This document shows positions 16,667 through 24,668 of a stretch of DNA of 37,459 nt, piece by piece. Numbering within the stretch: position 1 is the first letter of the stretch; every line of letters starts with the position of its first letter. The position numbers and the translations under genes were made by a program. The DNA lies in assembly GCA_016294985.1 (NCBI GenBank), contig JAECRW010000002.1:1-37459 (forward strand), written 5' to 3'. The notes under the pieces were generated by a model, which did not search any database, was not told where the DNA came from, and was given only the letters and a program-made list of their open reading frames with translations. The stretch is from Candidatus Sifarchaeum marinoarchaea. Its GTDB lineage: Archaea > Asgardarchaeota > Sifarchaeia > Borrarchaeales > Borrarchaeaceae.

Positions 16667-18214
16667 ATGAACAGGACAATACGCCTTTACCATAAATCAT
16701 ATCGCCACTCACGTCGCGATGCATCTATTCTTGTCGTTTTATTTGTTTTCGCTTTTATTCTAAGGCAACTTACAGTCATACATCCCTACGCCGACGTATA
16801 TGACATTTATTATTACTGGATACTGGCAAGAAATATGATTGCGGGTAAAGGTTATACGGTAATGGGCGAAGCCCATGATTGGTATTTACCTGGCTACCCT
16901 GTAATAGTTGCTATAAGTTCTTTGCTTATTGGAGATATAGAATTTTCTGCATTACTGATCTCTGCTATTTTAGGAAGTTTAACAATACCACTTACATTCC
17001 TGCTAGTAAAAACAGTAAGTAATGAAAAGGTTGCATTGCTCTCAAGTTCTTTAGTTTTAATTAATCCACAACATATAACTCATACAAGCAGAGCAATATC
17101 CGAAGGAATGGCTCTTCTTTTTGTTATTGTACTTCTCTACCTTCTTATTTTAGCAATAAGAGAAAAGTCAACTGTGCTGTTATATCTTTGTACATTTGTT
17201 TCAGGCGCTTTATTCTTAACAAGATATCCCAGTCTGATTTTTTTTCCAACTGTAATTATTTCATTACTTCTTTTGAGAAAAAGGATATCATGGCCAAGTA
17301 AACCAATATTTTTGGGTGTGCTGGTCATTTTGATTTGTTTTTCTGGTAGTTGGTTTTTGCGTAACTATATCCTTTTTGGTAATCCTTTTCATATCGAATA
17401 TTTATTTCGGCAGGAAGCCACCGCCGCGGAGTTAGGGGGATATGATCAACTTATTATGAGGAATATCACCTATTACTTCACTAAAGGCTTGGTATTATAT
17501 ACACTTACACCAATTGTAACAGTTTTTTTCATATATGGCCTATTAACTTCAATTAGAAAAGTCCATGTTAATGTGATTTTTTATATCTGGTTATTTTTTG
17601 AATTTCTATTTGTTACATTATGGGCAGGCACTCCTCAACCACGCTATTACTTTTCAGCGATTCCTGCTTTGTCATTATTCGTAGCATATGGTGTTAATGG
17701 GTTATATCATTATATCGAAGTTAAAATCGATAGATTTAGATTTATTAGCCTCAAGGACGTGTTTATTTTAGCATTTATACTTAGTACCTTTATTAGTTCA
17801 AATTACCTAACAATGAATCATAATTACTTTTTAGAACTGCAATATGATCGAATAGTCTTTAGAAGGGCAGCAACATGGCTAAACATAAACACACCAAATG
17901 ATTCCATAATAGTCACAACAAAACCAATGCTCTTTCATTATTATACTAATCGAACATGTATTTTATCAAGTACTTTCTTTAAGCAACCCTCTCTTTTTAC
18001 TGAGAAGTACATATACTATATCTTTGATAACCTTGATGGCGAAATATATGAGCAAGAAATCAATTGGGAGCAATTTATTCGGAAATCTGTAGTAACTTTT
18101 GAGCGGACAACAATAGACAAAGTCCTATATTTTAGAGATACGTTCCCATTCTTGTATTCAGAATCATACGAGAAAAACCGCGTTGTTGTTGTATATCAAA
18201 TAAGTCTTAGGTGA
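16667..18214 (+). CDS. GT-C family membrane glycosyltransferase (PMT/ArnT-like)
   Basis: The protein has 515 residues with about 10 transmembrane segments in the first 370 and a C-terminal extracytoplasmic domain of about 130. The first loop has the acidic residues expected of GT-C enzymes (HPYADVYDIYYYWILAR). Later come SGSWFLRNYILFGNPF and TPQPRYYFSAIPALSLFVAYG, as in the PMT_2 group that uses polyprenyl-phosphate sugars on the outer face. The tail contains KPMLFHYYTNR, similar to KPLVFHYFSR in the protein encoded at 24669-26438, so the two are probably paralogues. Its acceptor may be a protein, a lipid or a glycan. ATG 16667 follows an AGGTTTAGAG. Confidence 0.85.
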   Translation: MNRTIRLYHKSYRHSRRDASILVVLFVFAFILRQLTVIHPYADVYDIYYYWILARNMIAGKGYTVMGEAHDWYLPGYPVIVAISSLLIGDIEFSALLISAILGSLTIPLTFLLVKTVSNEKVALLSSSLVLINPQHITHTSRAISEGMALLFVIVLLYLLILAIREKSTVLLYLCTFVSGALFLTRYPSLIFFPTVIISLLLLRKRISWPSKPIFLGVLVILICFSGSWFLRNYILFGNPFHIEYLFRQEATAAELGGYDQLIMRNITYYFTKGLVLYTLTPIVTVFFIYGLLTSIRKVHVNVIFYIWLFFEFLFVTLWAGTPQPRYYFSAIPALSLFVAYGVNGLYHYIEVKIDRFRFISLKDVFILAFILSTFISSNYLTMNHNYFLELQYDRIVFRRAATWLNINTPNDSIIVTTKPMLFHYYTNRTCILSSTFFKQPSLFTEKYIYYIFDNLDGEIYEQEINWEQFIRKSVVTFERTTIDKVLYFRDTFPFLYSESYEKNRVVVVYQISLR

Positions 18215-18222
18215 AGAGCTAC

Positions 18223-18915
18223 TTAATGACCATATTTTCCTATCAATGGAACAAAAGAAACGCCGCCTCTTTTTTCTTTCTTTATTTTTCCGTCCAGGTC
18301 TTTTGTCAGAAGTATTAATGTTTGAAAGAAGTATACACCACCTATAGGGATTACTAATTTTCCGCTATTCTTCAATTGATCTATTAATGGCTCTGGTATC
18401 TTCGGACCCGCAGCTGTGACAAGGATTCTATCATAGGGTGCGTGTTCAGGATGTCCGAGTGTTCCGTCACCATGAATAACAGTAACTCTATCAGAATATT
18501 TTGCCCGCTCTAAGTTTTTGCGGGCGGATTCACTGAGCCTCTTGACTCTTTCTATCGAAAAAACGTGTCCAGATGCTTGACTGTCAATTGGGGCAACAAT
18601 TTCTGCGATTAATGCAGCGTGGTATCCTGAGCCTGTGCCTATCTCTAATACTTTCATTCCAACCTCTAGATCTAAAATTTCAGCCATAATCACACACATA
18701 TGAGGTGCTGAAATCGTTTGGCCATTCCCAATCGGTAACGGTGTATCGTTATAGGCACTGTCTCTAAGGGAGTCTGGCAAAAACAATTCTCTAGGAACTG
18801 TTCTGAATGCACGAATAACTTTATCAGTTTTAAGGGTGTCTGAAGCAATGAAATGCTTTATCAGTGCTTCTTTCTTTTTCAATAAATGCTGATTACTTTG
18901 ACTTTCGTCAACCAT
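18223..18915 (-). CDS. pcm: Protein-L-isoaspartate O-methyltransferase
   Basis: The protein has about 230 residues. It repairs isoaspartyl residues in damaged proteins by SAM-dependent methylation. Family markers: FIASDTLKTDKVIRAFRTVPRE, the D-T-P-LPIGNGQTISAPHM loop that binds the isoaspartyl substrate, the SAM loop LEIGTGSGYHAALIAEI, and a late YDRILVTAAGPKIPEPLIDQL. ATG 18915 is preferred over TTG 18930 because GAGTGAT lies just upstream of it. Its stop is 8 bases from the stop of the convergent GT-C gene. Confidence 0.96.
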   Translation of the reverse strand: MVDESQSNQHLLKKKEALIKHFIASDTLKTDKVIRAFRTVPRELFLPDSLRDSAYNDTPLPIGNGQTISAPHMCVIMAEILDLEVGMKVLEIGTGSGYHAALIAEIVAPIDSQASGHVFSIERVKRLSESARKNLERAKYSDRVTVIHGDGTLGHPEHAPYDRILVTAAGPKIPEPLIDQLKNSGKLVIPIGGVYFFQTLILLTKDLDGKIKKEKRGGVSFVPLIGKYGH

Positions 18916-19057
18916 TATAAAATCACTCAAAAAGTCTATTATTTGCGTTGAGTTATTGCTATACCTTATATTTAGAGTTTTTTTATTTGAATAAATGCGT
19001 TAAAGAAAGCGATTTATTGTCTATTATGAATAGAAATAGAATGGAGGCCGCTTATCT

Positions 19058-19483
19058 TTGCCACAAGTAATTGAGACAATTATTGCACGAGGCCACAAAA
19101 ATATTCGTGCAACGCATAAAACAACATTTGAAATAACTCGCGAACAAGAGATCAGTACTTGTGCCGATTGTATTATTGCAGTTAATGCAAATGCAGCAGC
19201 AAAGGATTTAAAAGAAGAATTTAAGAACAAAGCTAAGAAACTAGATTCAATTATAGAAGTTCTCATTGAGGTAGATGGGTTAGTCGAACAAATCATGGGA
19301 AAAGGCTCACCAAAATTGATTCTTAGTCATCCAACAGATCTTGTAGGACGAAAAAGCACTTTTATTTCTGATAGAACCTTTTTAATCAATTCAAATAAAG
19401 CTGCTATAGATTTAAATAGACATCTTGTTGAAAAACTCAAAAAGCCGGGTATTGAGATAAAGATCACTTTGAAGATAGATTGA
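19058..19483 (+). CDS. DUF371-family protein
   Basis: The protein has 141 residues. It matches the archaeal DUF371 pattern: I-x-A-R-GHKNIRATHKTTFEITRE near the N-terminus, then CADCIIAVNANAAAKDL, then SHPTDLVGRKSTFISDRTF. Its function is unknown; the TFEITRE plus CADCI pair is the recognisable signature. The start is TTG 19058: GGAGG at 19043-19047 is well placed, and the ATG at 19041 is in another frame. A short inverted repeat TCTATT-ATG-AATAGA (19020-19034) lies just before the Shine-Dalgarno sequence. It is divergent from pcm and converges on trm5 with a gap of eight bases. Confidence 0.85.
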   Translation: MPQVIETIIARGHKNIRATHKTTFEITREQEISTCADCIIAVNANAAAKDLKEEFKNKAKKLDSIIEVLIEVDGLVEQIMGKGSPKLILSHPTDLVGRKSTFISDRTFLINSNKAAIDLNRHLVEKLKKPGIEIKITLKID

Positions 19484-19491
19484 AGTAAAAA

Positions 19492-20562
19492 TTATTTAAT
19501 TTTAAGATCTATTACAACCTGATAAGTATGAGGTGCAATTTGACGTACGATTTTCTTTGCAAATATCTTTTCAACTTGTCGTGAGTACTTCATTATCTTT
19601 TTGATTATCTTTTTTTCCAGAGGTTCTTCTAATTCCTCTGTTTTAAGAAAATCATAGAAATGAAGAACACCCCCTTCTTTTTTGAGGGCTTTACATGCAA
19701 CGTCTATAAACTTGTTGGCCGCTACAGGATGATTCATTATAACTCTATCAGCGATCCCGACAAGATTATTTTTAATAACAACCTCTCTGGCATCACCTAC
19801 ATAAGACACAAGTGTTCCTCGAAGTTTGTTGAGTTTAATGTTTTTTTTAAGATACTCAATTGCATTGGGATTAACATCAATTGCATATACGCTTGAAATC
19901 ACTTTGCTGGCAATTAAAATAGAAAATGGACCAATTCCGCAAAACATATCGAGTACAACTTCATTTGGGTTAACTAAGGACGCAACTCTATTATGTTCTG
20001 TGCTTAAACGAGGGCTAAAAAAGGCTTTTGTAACATCCACCACAAACCGACAACCGTGTTCTCGATGAATAGTTTCAGTACGATTTTCTCCTGCGATAAC
20101 TTCATATCTTCCTAAGCGATATAGGTCTTTTATGACCTCCTTTTTATCTAAAACAGTTTTAATGTGTTTATGGCTTTTTAATAAGGCTTCTCCTATAATT
20201 TGCACGTGCTGTGATAGAGACGAAGGAATATCTAATATTGCGATATCACCCACAACATCGTAACTATGAGGTAGAGATGCAAGTTCATATGGTTGCAAGA
20301 TTCCCTCAAGGGCGTCAACAAGATTCTTAGGGCCTTCATGTTTAACTTGAAAAGCTTTTTTTCCGATCGAGAAGTCTTGCACAGTAGAGTTGATTATATC
20401 CATCTCATTATCTGATGGAAGTTTAATCAAAGGAAAATAAATAAAAGTCTCATTTCGTTCGATTAGTAAGTTTGTATTGATGAACGAATGGCGTATTAAT
20501 AACTTTCTTGCAGATTCACCTTCGGTTTTATGCACGCGAAGATAATATGCAATGGACATCAT
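19492..20562 (-). CDS. trm5: tRNA (guanine37-N1)-methyltransferase Trm5
   Basis: The protein has 356 residues. It makes m1G37 in tRNAs, which prevents +1 frameshifting. Residues 1-90 fit the small D1 domain. Residues about 150-340 hold D2 and the SAM domain: LYRLGRYEVIAGENRTETIHRE, FSPRLSTEHNRVA, the SAM loop VVLDMFCGIGPFSI, VYAIDVNPNAIEYLKKNI and DRVIMNHPVAANKFIDVA. The last is the usual N-L-P motif, here N-H-P. A ring-expanded relative (wybutosine pathway Taw22) is a less likely alternative. It is 40 bases downstream of the methyltransferase gene at 20603 on the same strand, so they may form one unit. Confidence 0.93.
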   Translation of the reverse strand: MMSIAYYLRVHKTEGESARKLLIRHSFINTNLLIERNETFIYFPLIKLPSDNEMDIINSTVQDFSIGKKAFQVKHEGPKNLVDALEGILQPYELASLPHSYDVVGDIAILDIPSSLSQHVQIIGEALLKSHKHIKTVLDKKEVIKDLYRLGRYEVIAGENRTETIHREHGCRFVVDVTKAFFSPRLSTEHNRVASLVNPNEVVLDMFCGIGPFSILIASKVISSVYAIDVNPNAIEYLKKNIKLNKLRGTLVSYVGDAREVVIKNNLVGIADRVIMNHPVAANKFIDVACKALKKEGGVLHFYDFLKTEELEEPLEKKIIKKIMKYSRQVEKIFAKKIVRQIAPHTYQVVIDLKIK

Positions 20563-20602
20563 ACAGCTCTCACTTAATTTGTATCTGTTGCAAAGTTAAA
20601 CA

Positions 20603-21538
20603 CTATGTCTTTTTAGCTTGGATGAAGCAATTAGGTCCAAATTTATTGAGGATAGGCAAAGAACTAATTACTGACGCAATTGCTTTGGCTAATGGATGCG
20701 CTTTTCGTATAACGTAACTCGAAGAGAAAAGGATAGTCAAACCTAACCTTTTAACAAAATGTTCAATCTCAATTATATTTGATAAATACACTAAATCATC
20801 CTTATCACCACAAGCGAAGGCGGGGTCTTTCGAAAGGCGAGGTTTTAAAACTAATGAAAAGGTGTGGTTTTTTAATAGATTGAGTTGAATATACATGATA
20901 AGAAACATAAAAAGGCGTTTTAATTGATTTTTACTACATATTGCACTAATAAAAGCAATGAAGGCTGTTTTTAGATCTTTTCTTCCCTTTTCAACCCCTT
21001 TTTCTGAGACTACAACAAAAGGGCTTGCAAAATTCGGTGTCTGAATGAGGACAGCGCCGTCTTGTTTAGTTATTCTTGAAAGTTCAGAAATGCACGAACC
21101 AGGATTCGGAAGATGTTCAAGTAATTCCTGACACTCCACAATAGTAAATGCTTCATTTTTAAAAGGTAATTGCGTTGCATCTCCTATTAGAAACTCTGTC
21201 ATATGGTCAATTTGTTCGGAGATGGCCATTTTCTTTCCGAGAAGAATTCCCGCTCGTGAAATATCTATACCCACTGAAAAGAGCCCTTCTGTCGCAACCT
21301 TTCTTACGATGACACCACTACCGGTGCCAACGTCAAGAAACATACCACTTTTTGAATTTTTCATAAGAGACTTGAGTCCAGGAAAAAAGAGTTTACCCAC
21401 AGTATCTTCTTCCTTCCGATGACGTTCTGCATTTTCAAAATACCTTTCATAAGTGTCATAATAGGTAAACAAACGCCTTCTCAGAGCTCTAGACAGCGAA
21501 TTACCCTCCATGGCATCAAATAACAGAAAGTTTAACAC
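20603..21538 (-). CDS. SAM-dependent methyltransferase (class I, Methyltransf_11 type)
   Basis: The protein has 311 residues. The SAM loop is FLDVGTGSGVIVRKVA, followed by VGIDISRAGILLGKK, an IGDATQLPF acidic loop and VECQELLEHLPNPGSCISEL, all typical of small-molecule or lipid methyltransferases. The C-terminal 100 residues are hydrophobic in places and end in a basic tail. Substrate unknown; location next to envelope glycan genes makes a sugar or lipid plausible but not proven. Two starts are possible: GTG 21538, which would be leaderless given the TATA at about 21565, or ATG 21511 (MEGNSLSRALRR). Confidence 0.8.
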   Translation of the reverse strand: MLNFLLFDAMEGNSLSRALRRRLFTYYDTYERYFENAERHRKEEDTVGKLFFPGLKSLMKNSKSGMFLDVGTGSGVIVRKVATEGLFSVGIDISRAGILLGKKMAISEQIDHMTEFLIGDATQLPFKNEAFTIVECQELLEHLPNPGSCISELSRITKQDGAVLIQTPNFASPFVVVSEKGVEKGRKDLKTAFIAFISAICSKNQLKRLFMFLIMYIQLNLLKNHTFSLVLKPRLSKDPAFACGDKDDLVYLSNIIEIEHFVKRLGLTILFSSSYVIRKAHPLAKAIASVISSLPILNKFGPNCFIQAKKT

Positions 21539-21558
21539 AGCAAGTTAAATACAAAACG

Positions 21559-21570
21559 TTTTTATAATTT
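21559..21570. promoter_or_regulatory. Possible bidirectional TATA element between tRNA-Lys and the methyltransferase gene
   Basis: GTTTTTATAATT at 21559-21570 reads as TTTATAAT on the plus strand, which would start tRNA-Lys transcription near 21591. On the minus strand it reads AATTATAAAAAC, placing a start near 21539, one base from the GTG at 21538. One element may serve both genes. Confidence 0.4.
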
Positions 21571-21631
21571 TCAGCGATAATTCCCTTTTATCTTATTACT
21601 TGTGTTATGGGCCCGTAGCTCAGCTAGGTAG

Positions 21632-21655
21632 ACCAACAAAATAGTTGAGGCCAAT
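21632..21655 (+). other. tRNA-Lys intron 1 (D-stem, after position 22)
   Basis: This 24-base segment interrupts the 3' strand of the D-stem. It forms its own CCAAC/GTTG hairpin with a 6-base loop (21634-21647). The central BHB helix is relaxed: GGT at 21627-21629 pairs with GCC at 21650-21652, with one mismatched pair outside. The boundary could shift by one base (21633-21656) with the same mature sequence. Confidence 0.8.
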
Positions 21656-21670
21656 AGCGTCGGGCTCTTA

Positions 21671-21688
21671 TATCCTTCAAATAGAGAA
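21671..21688 (+). other. tRNA-Lys intron 2 (canonical 37/38)
   Basis: This 18-base segment lies at the canonical 37/38 site. The full BHB can be drawn: exon helix GGG/CCC (62-64 with 90-92 of 216xx), central helix CTCT 21665-21668 with AGAG 21683-21686, 3-base bulges TA^T and AA^A, and a short AT/AT intron helix. Cutting after the second base of each bulge gives exactly the intact anticodon loop. Confidence 0.9.
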
Positions 21689-21710
21689 ACCCGATGGTCG
21701 TGGGTTCAAA

Positions 21711-21740
21711 GGATCCAAGCAAAACGATTGGATCTGAAAT
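21711..21740 (+). other. tRNA-Lys intron 3 (T-loop 59/60)
   Basis: This 30-base segment interrupts the T-loop. It folds into a hairpin of seven Watson-Crick pairs plus one G-U (21711-21718 with 21728-21735). Central helix TTCA (21705-21708) with TGAA (21735-21738), bulges AA^G and AT^T, and exon helix GGG/CCC make a strict BHB. The T at 21735 can pair either in the central helix or with G21711. Confidence 0.9.
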
Positions 21741-21813
21741 TCCCACCGGGCCCGCCATCATTTTATCAAATATATTCTAATAATAATCTATTTTAGAAGA
21801 TCTTAATACTTTT

Positions 21814-22935
21814 TTACGTTTTGGGTCTTTTAAACAGAGTTTTTTTATATATTCTAATGAGTCTTTCGGATATTTTTTCAAGAGCGTAGACTTCTTCGAT
21901 TCGTTTTCTCGAATTTTTTCCGAATTGCTGAATTATTTCAGGAGATTTAGTAAATTTTCTTAGCAGTAAAGATAATTCTTTGTAGTTATTGGGCTTGAAC
22001 AAGTAACCTGTCTCTCTATCAATGAGCACCTCTTCGATTCCACCTACTTTAGAGCCTATAACAGGTTTTCCACAAGCCATTGCTTCCAAAATTACAGAAG
22101 GTGAGGGATCAATTAAGCTAGGTAATATAAGGGCATCACAAGCATTATAAAACTCGGGCAGGCGTTCATATGGTACATTTCCTATAAATGTGACAAAATC
22201 AGTTAAATTTAGAGAGGAAACTAGTGTTTTCAAATTCCCTTCTTCGGTGCCTCTTCCAATAATAAACAACTTAACATTCAACTTACTTTGTAATAGATGT
22301 TTCATGGCATGAATAAGGCAATAGACACCTTTTGACTTTTCTAACCGCCCTACAAAAAGAAATTTGATTTCATCGCCTGAGAGGTATTTATTAAGGGCAT
22401 TACTTCTTCTCGGTGCAAAAAGACGAGAATCGACTGGATGATAAAGAATATCGATAAACCTAGGTTTTGCGCCTTGGTTGATTAAATATTCGCGTGACTT
22501 TTTTGTTTGTGCTATATATCTATCACATCCACGTACCACAATTTTACCGATGAAGGTATTGGTTAATGATCGAAGAAGTCTCCAACCAATATGATCAATT
22601 ACATAACCATCATAATGCTCAGTAAGGATCGTTGGAATGTCAGTCTTAATCCTTGAAAGAAGCGAACTATAGAGTGAATTTAATTGGTAATCTTCATGGA
22701 GATGTAAAATGTCAAATCTCTCGAATGCTGTCACTTTTGGTATTGATATTGGAAAATATGGTCTTAATTTGAATAAATAAGGAGTATGAATGATTTCTAC
22801 ACCCTGTAAGTTTCTTATTTCATTTTTATGAGGGCAACAAAAAACTGTAATCTTACAACCTCTTTCAACAAGTCCCTTACAAAGAGAGTGCGAACTTGGA
22901 TGATCAAAGTACGGATAGACCATTAGAATCTTCAA
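21814..22935 (-). CDS. GT4-family glycosyltransferase
   Basis: The protein has 373 residues with GT-B architecture. The N-terminus KILMVYPYFDHPSSHSLCK lacks the usual GGxE loop and has S-S-H-S instead. The C-terminal domain has KFLFVGRLEKSKGVYCLIHA, FVTFIGNVPYERLPEFYNAC, and an LIDPSPSVILEAMACGKP segment followed by VGGIEEVL; the first Glu of the EX7E motif is Asp here (D-P-S-P). TTG 22935 is supported by GTGAC seven bases upstream. It is downstream of the GT-C gene on the same strand (gap 78 bases). Confidence 0.9.
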   Translation of the reverse strand: MKILMVYPYFDHPSSHSLCKGLVERGCKITVFCCPHKNEIRNLQGVEIIHTPYLFKLRPYFPISIPKVTAFERFDILHLHEDYQLNSLYSSLLSRIKTDIPTILTEHYDGYVIDHIGWRLLRSLTNTFIGKIVVRGCDRYIAQTKKSREYLINQGAKPRFIDILYHPVDSRLFAPRRSNALNKYLSGDEIKFLFVGRLEKSKGVYCLIHAMKHLLQSKLNVKLFIIGRGTEEGNLKTLVSSLNLTDFVTFIGNVPYERLPEFYNACDALILPSLIDPSPSVILEAMACGKPVIGSKVGGIEEVLIDRETGYLFKPNNYKELSLLLRKFTKSPEIIQQFGKNSRKRIEEVYALEKISERLIRIYKKTLFKRPKT

Positions 22936-23013
22936 AATTCTGTCACTGGTTTTCTGTTATTTTACAAATATGGATGCTCTAAATATATTGTCCAAAGGAC
23001 AAAGTTCTACTTT

Positions 23014-24504
23014 CTATTGATTCACTTTATAAATATGAATAGAGAAATCACTGTCATAGACTTTGGTAAACTTAGTAGATGTATCAATTAGTTCTATCGT
23101 GCCTTCCTTTAAACCGAAGGATTCCTGAAATAGAAGGTATGAAATATTATACTTTTGGATTTTTTGTAAGATTTGAGAAAGATTTGAATTCCCACCTGAA
23201 TAAACCGTGTATCTTTTGGAAAGAAATTCTACATCATCTCTCCAACCATCATTAAGTAACTTTGCTGAATTTGAAGTATATCGATCAATCCAAATGCAAG
23301 CGTTCTCAATTATTTCGATATCGGATGACACGGTATATGTTTTTTCGTATATCGCATAAGTAGATGATGCACAAATAAGCGAAAACAGAAAAGTAAGTAA
23401 ATAAAGTCTCCAAGAGTAGAGGATATTTATTTTTTCACTAAAAAACAATTTCAAAACGCCAAAAGCAATAATCCCAGATAGAGCAGGGAGCATTGGCAGA
23501 CTTAATCTAATTCCATGAATTTCCATATGATCAAGAAGATAAACAATTACTATAGCTGTAAAAACAAATACAATTGCTATTAGAATAGTATCAGAATCAT
23601 GTCGTCTTCGTAAGAGTTCTAAAAGCCCATATAAAAAAGTCAGGGATAGCGCAATAGGTGTAATAAACGAAATAATAGAACTATTTCTACTAAGGACCCA
23701 AAAGTATGCGAGCATTCTATCCGGCTGATTGAAAAAAATTAGGTACGATCTTTCAGTGATTATGATTTCCAAAATATTTCTTCGAGAAGTAGATCCAAAT
23801 AAGAACGCAGCAGGACCAAAAGGGTTACCATATGCAAGATATGGTCTTATATACCAAAGAATACCGACTAGGAAACCAATGAACATTGTCAATAGTAAAT
23901 ATAATACTTTAACTTTCTTCTTCTTGTAGTAAAGCCCAAAAATAATCACCAAAATGAAAACTATGGCAAAGCCAGTAGCTTTCGTGAGGATCGAAAGTCC
24001 AAAACTTAATCCTGAAAGAATCAGCATCTTCTGATTCTCATCAGATATTCCCTTAAGATAAAGAAAAACACAAAAAACTGTAAGGAACGTAATTGCAGTA
24101 CCAACATAGCTTATTATACTAAAATATAAATTTAGGGGAGTAATTGCAAGGAAAAACGTAGTGAGTAGGGCTATATCTGTTCTGAATAGATATCTAATGA
24201 ATGCAAATGAAATGAAAAGAGTCATTATTCCAAACATTGGTGATAAGAATTTCATGATCAAGGCATTAGATGTTGTTTCATAGAGTTGTGCTGCAATTAA
24301 GTGAAAAAGTGGTGGATGCCAGAGGAATGGGTAATGACGAAAGGTATCGGCCTGGGGAATATGACCTAATTTAGCTATATTTTCTGCAATTGCTAAATGC
24401 CATGCGGCATCAGAATTCACTGGATGAATAAATGCAAAATAAAGTCGTAAGAGAGCGCCAAAAAAAATTATCAATATAAAAATTAGTTTTTCGGTTAATT
24501 TCAC
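23014..24504 (-). CDS. GT-C family membrane glycosyltransferase (PMT/ArnT-like)
   Basis: The protein has 496 residues with about 10-11 membrane segments to about residue 385, then an outer domain of about 110. The first outer loop has IHPVNSDAAWHLAIAENIA, with the conserved Asp for metal or sugar-phosphate binding, and a PFLWHPPLFHLIAAQLY segment typical of PMT_2 proteins. IRPYLAYGNPFGPAAF and a YSGGNSNLSQIL tail follow. It would use a polyprenyl-phosphate sugar on the outer face. GTG 24504 is preceded by AAGGGCG. It may be co-transcribed with the GT4 gene at 21814-22935. Confidence 0.84.
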   Translation of the reverse strand: MKLTEKLIFILIIFFGALLRLYFAFIHPVNSDAAWHLAIAENIAKLGHIPQADTFRHYPFLWHPPLFHLIAAQLYETTSNALIMKFLSPMFGIMTLFISFAFIRYLFRTDIALLTTFFLAITPLNLYFSIISYVGTAITFLTVFCVFLYLKGISDENQKMLILSGLSFGLSILTKATGFAIVFILVIIFGLYYKKKKVKVLYLLLTMFIGFLVGILWYIRPYLAYGNPFGPAAFLFGSTSRRNILEIIITERSYLIFFNQPDRMLAYFWVLSRNSSIISFITPIALSLTFLYGLLELLRRRHDSDTILIAIVFVFTAIVIVYLLDHMEIHGIRLSLPMLPALSGIIAFGVLKLFFSEKINILYSWRLYLLTFLFSLICASSTYAIYEKTYTVSSDIEIIENACIWIDRYTSNSAKLLNDGWRDDVEFLSKRYTVYSGGNSNLSQILQKIQKYNISYLLFQESFGLKEGTIELIDTSTKFTKVYDSDFSIHIYKVNQ

Positions 24505-24668
24505 GCTGATACGCCCTTGTAACAGTTACATGCACGTATTTTCAATTTTTTTTCGCTATTAAATCTGTAAGTGATTCTATTCAATTCTTGTTAGTAAATG
24601 AATAAATCATTCGTCCACCTTTGGTGGATTGAGTGTTACGACACTGAAGTAGAGTTTTTTAAATCTTT

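Larger units (their letters stand above)
21609..21757 (+). tRNA. tRNA-Lys(CUU) with three introns
   Basis: The acceptor stem GGGCCCG (21609-21615) pairs perfectly with CGGGCCC (21747-21753), followed by discriminator G and an encoded CCA. Removing 24, 18 and 30 bases leaves exons 21609-21631, 21656-21670, 21689-21710 and 21741-21757. These give a 77-base tRNA with D-stem GCTC/GAGC, anticodon stem TCGGG/CCCGA, loop CTCTTAA (anticodon CUU), and T-stem GTGGG/CCCAC with loop TTCAAAT. All stems are then perfect. A linear read would miss or truncate it. It lies between a minus-strand methyltransferase and a minus-strand GT4 gene. Confidence 0.92.

Noticed and set aside
21609-21757. The tRNA-Lys locus as a degraded tRNA pseudogene
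   Set aside because: All stems are perfect after removing the three segments, CCA is encoded, and the BHB cut sites fall exactly where needed. Decay would not give this.
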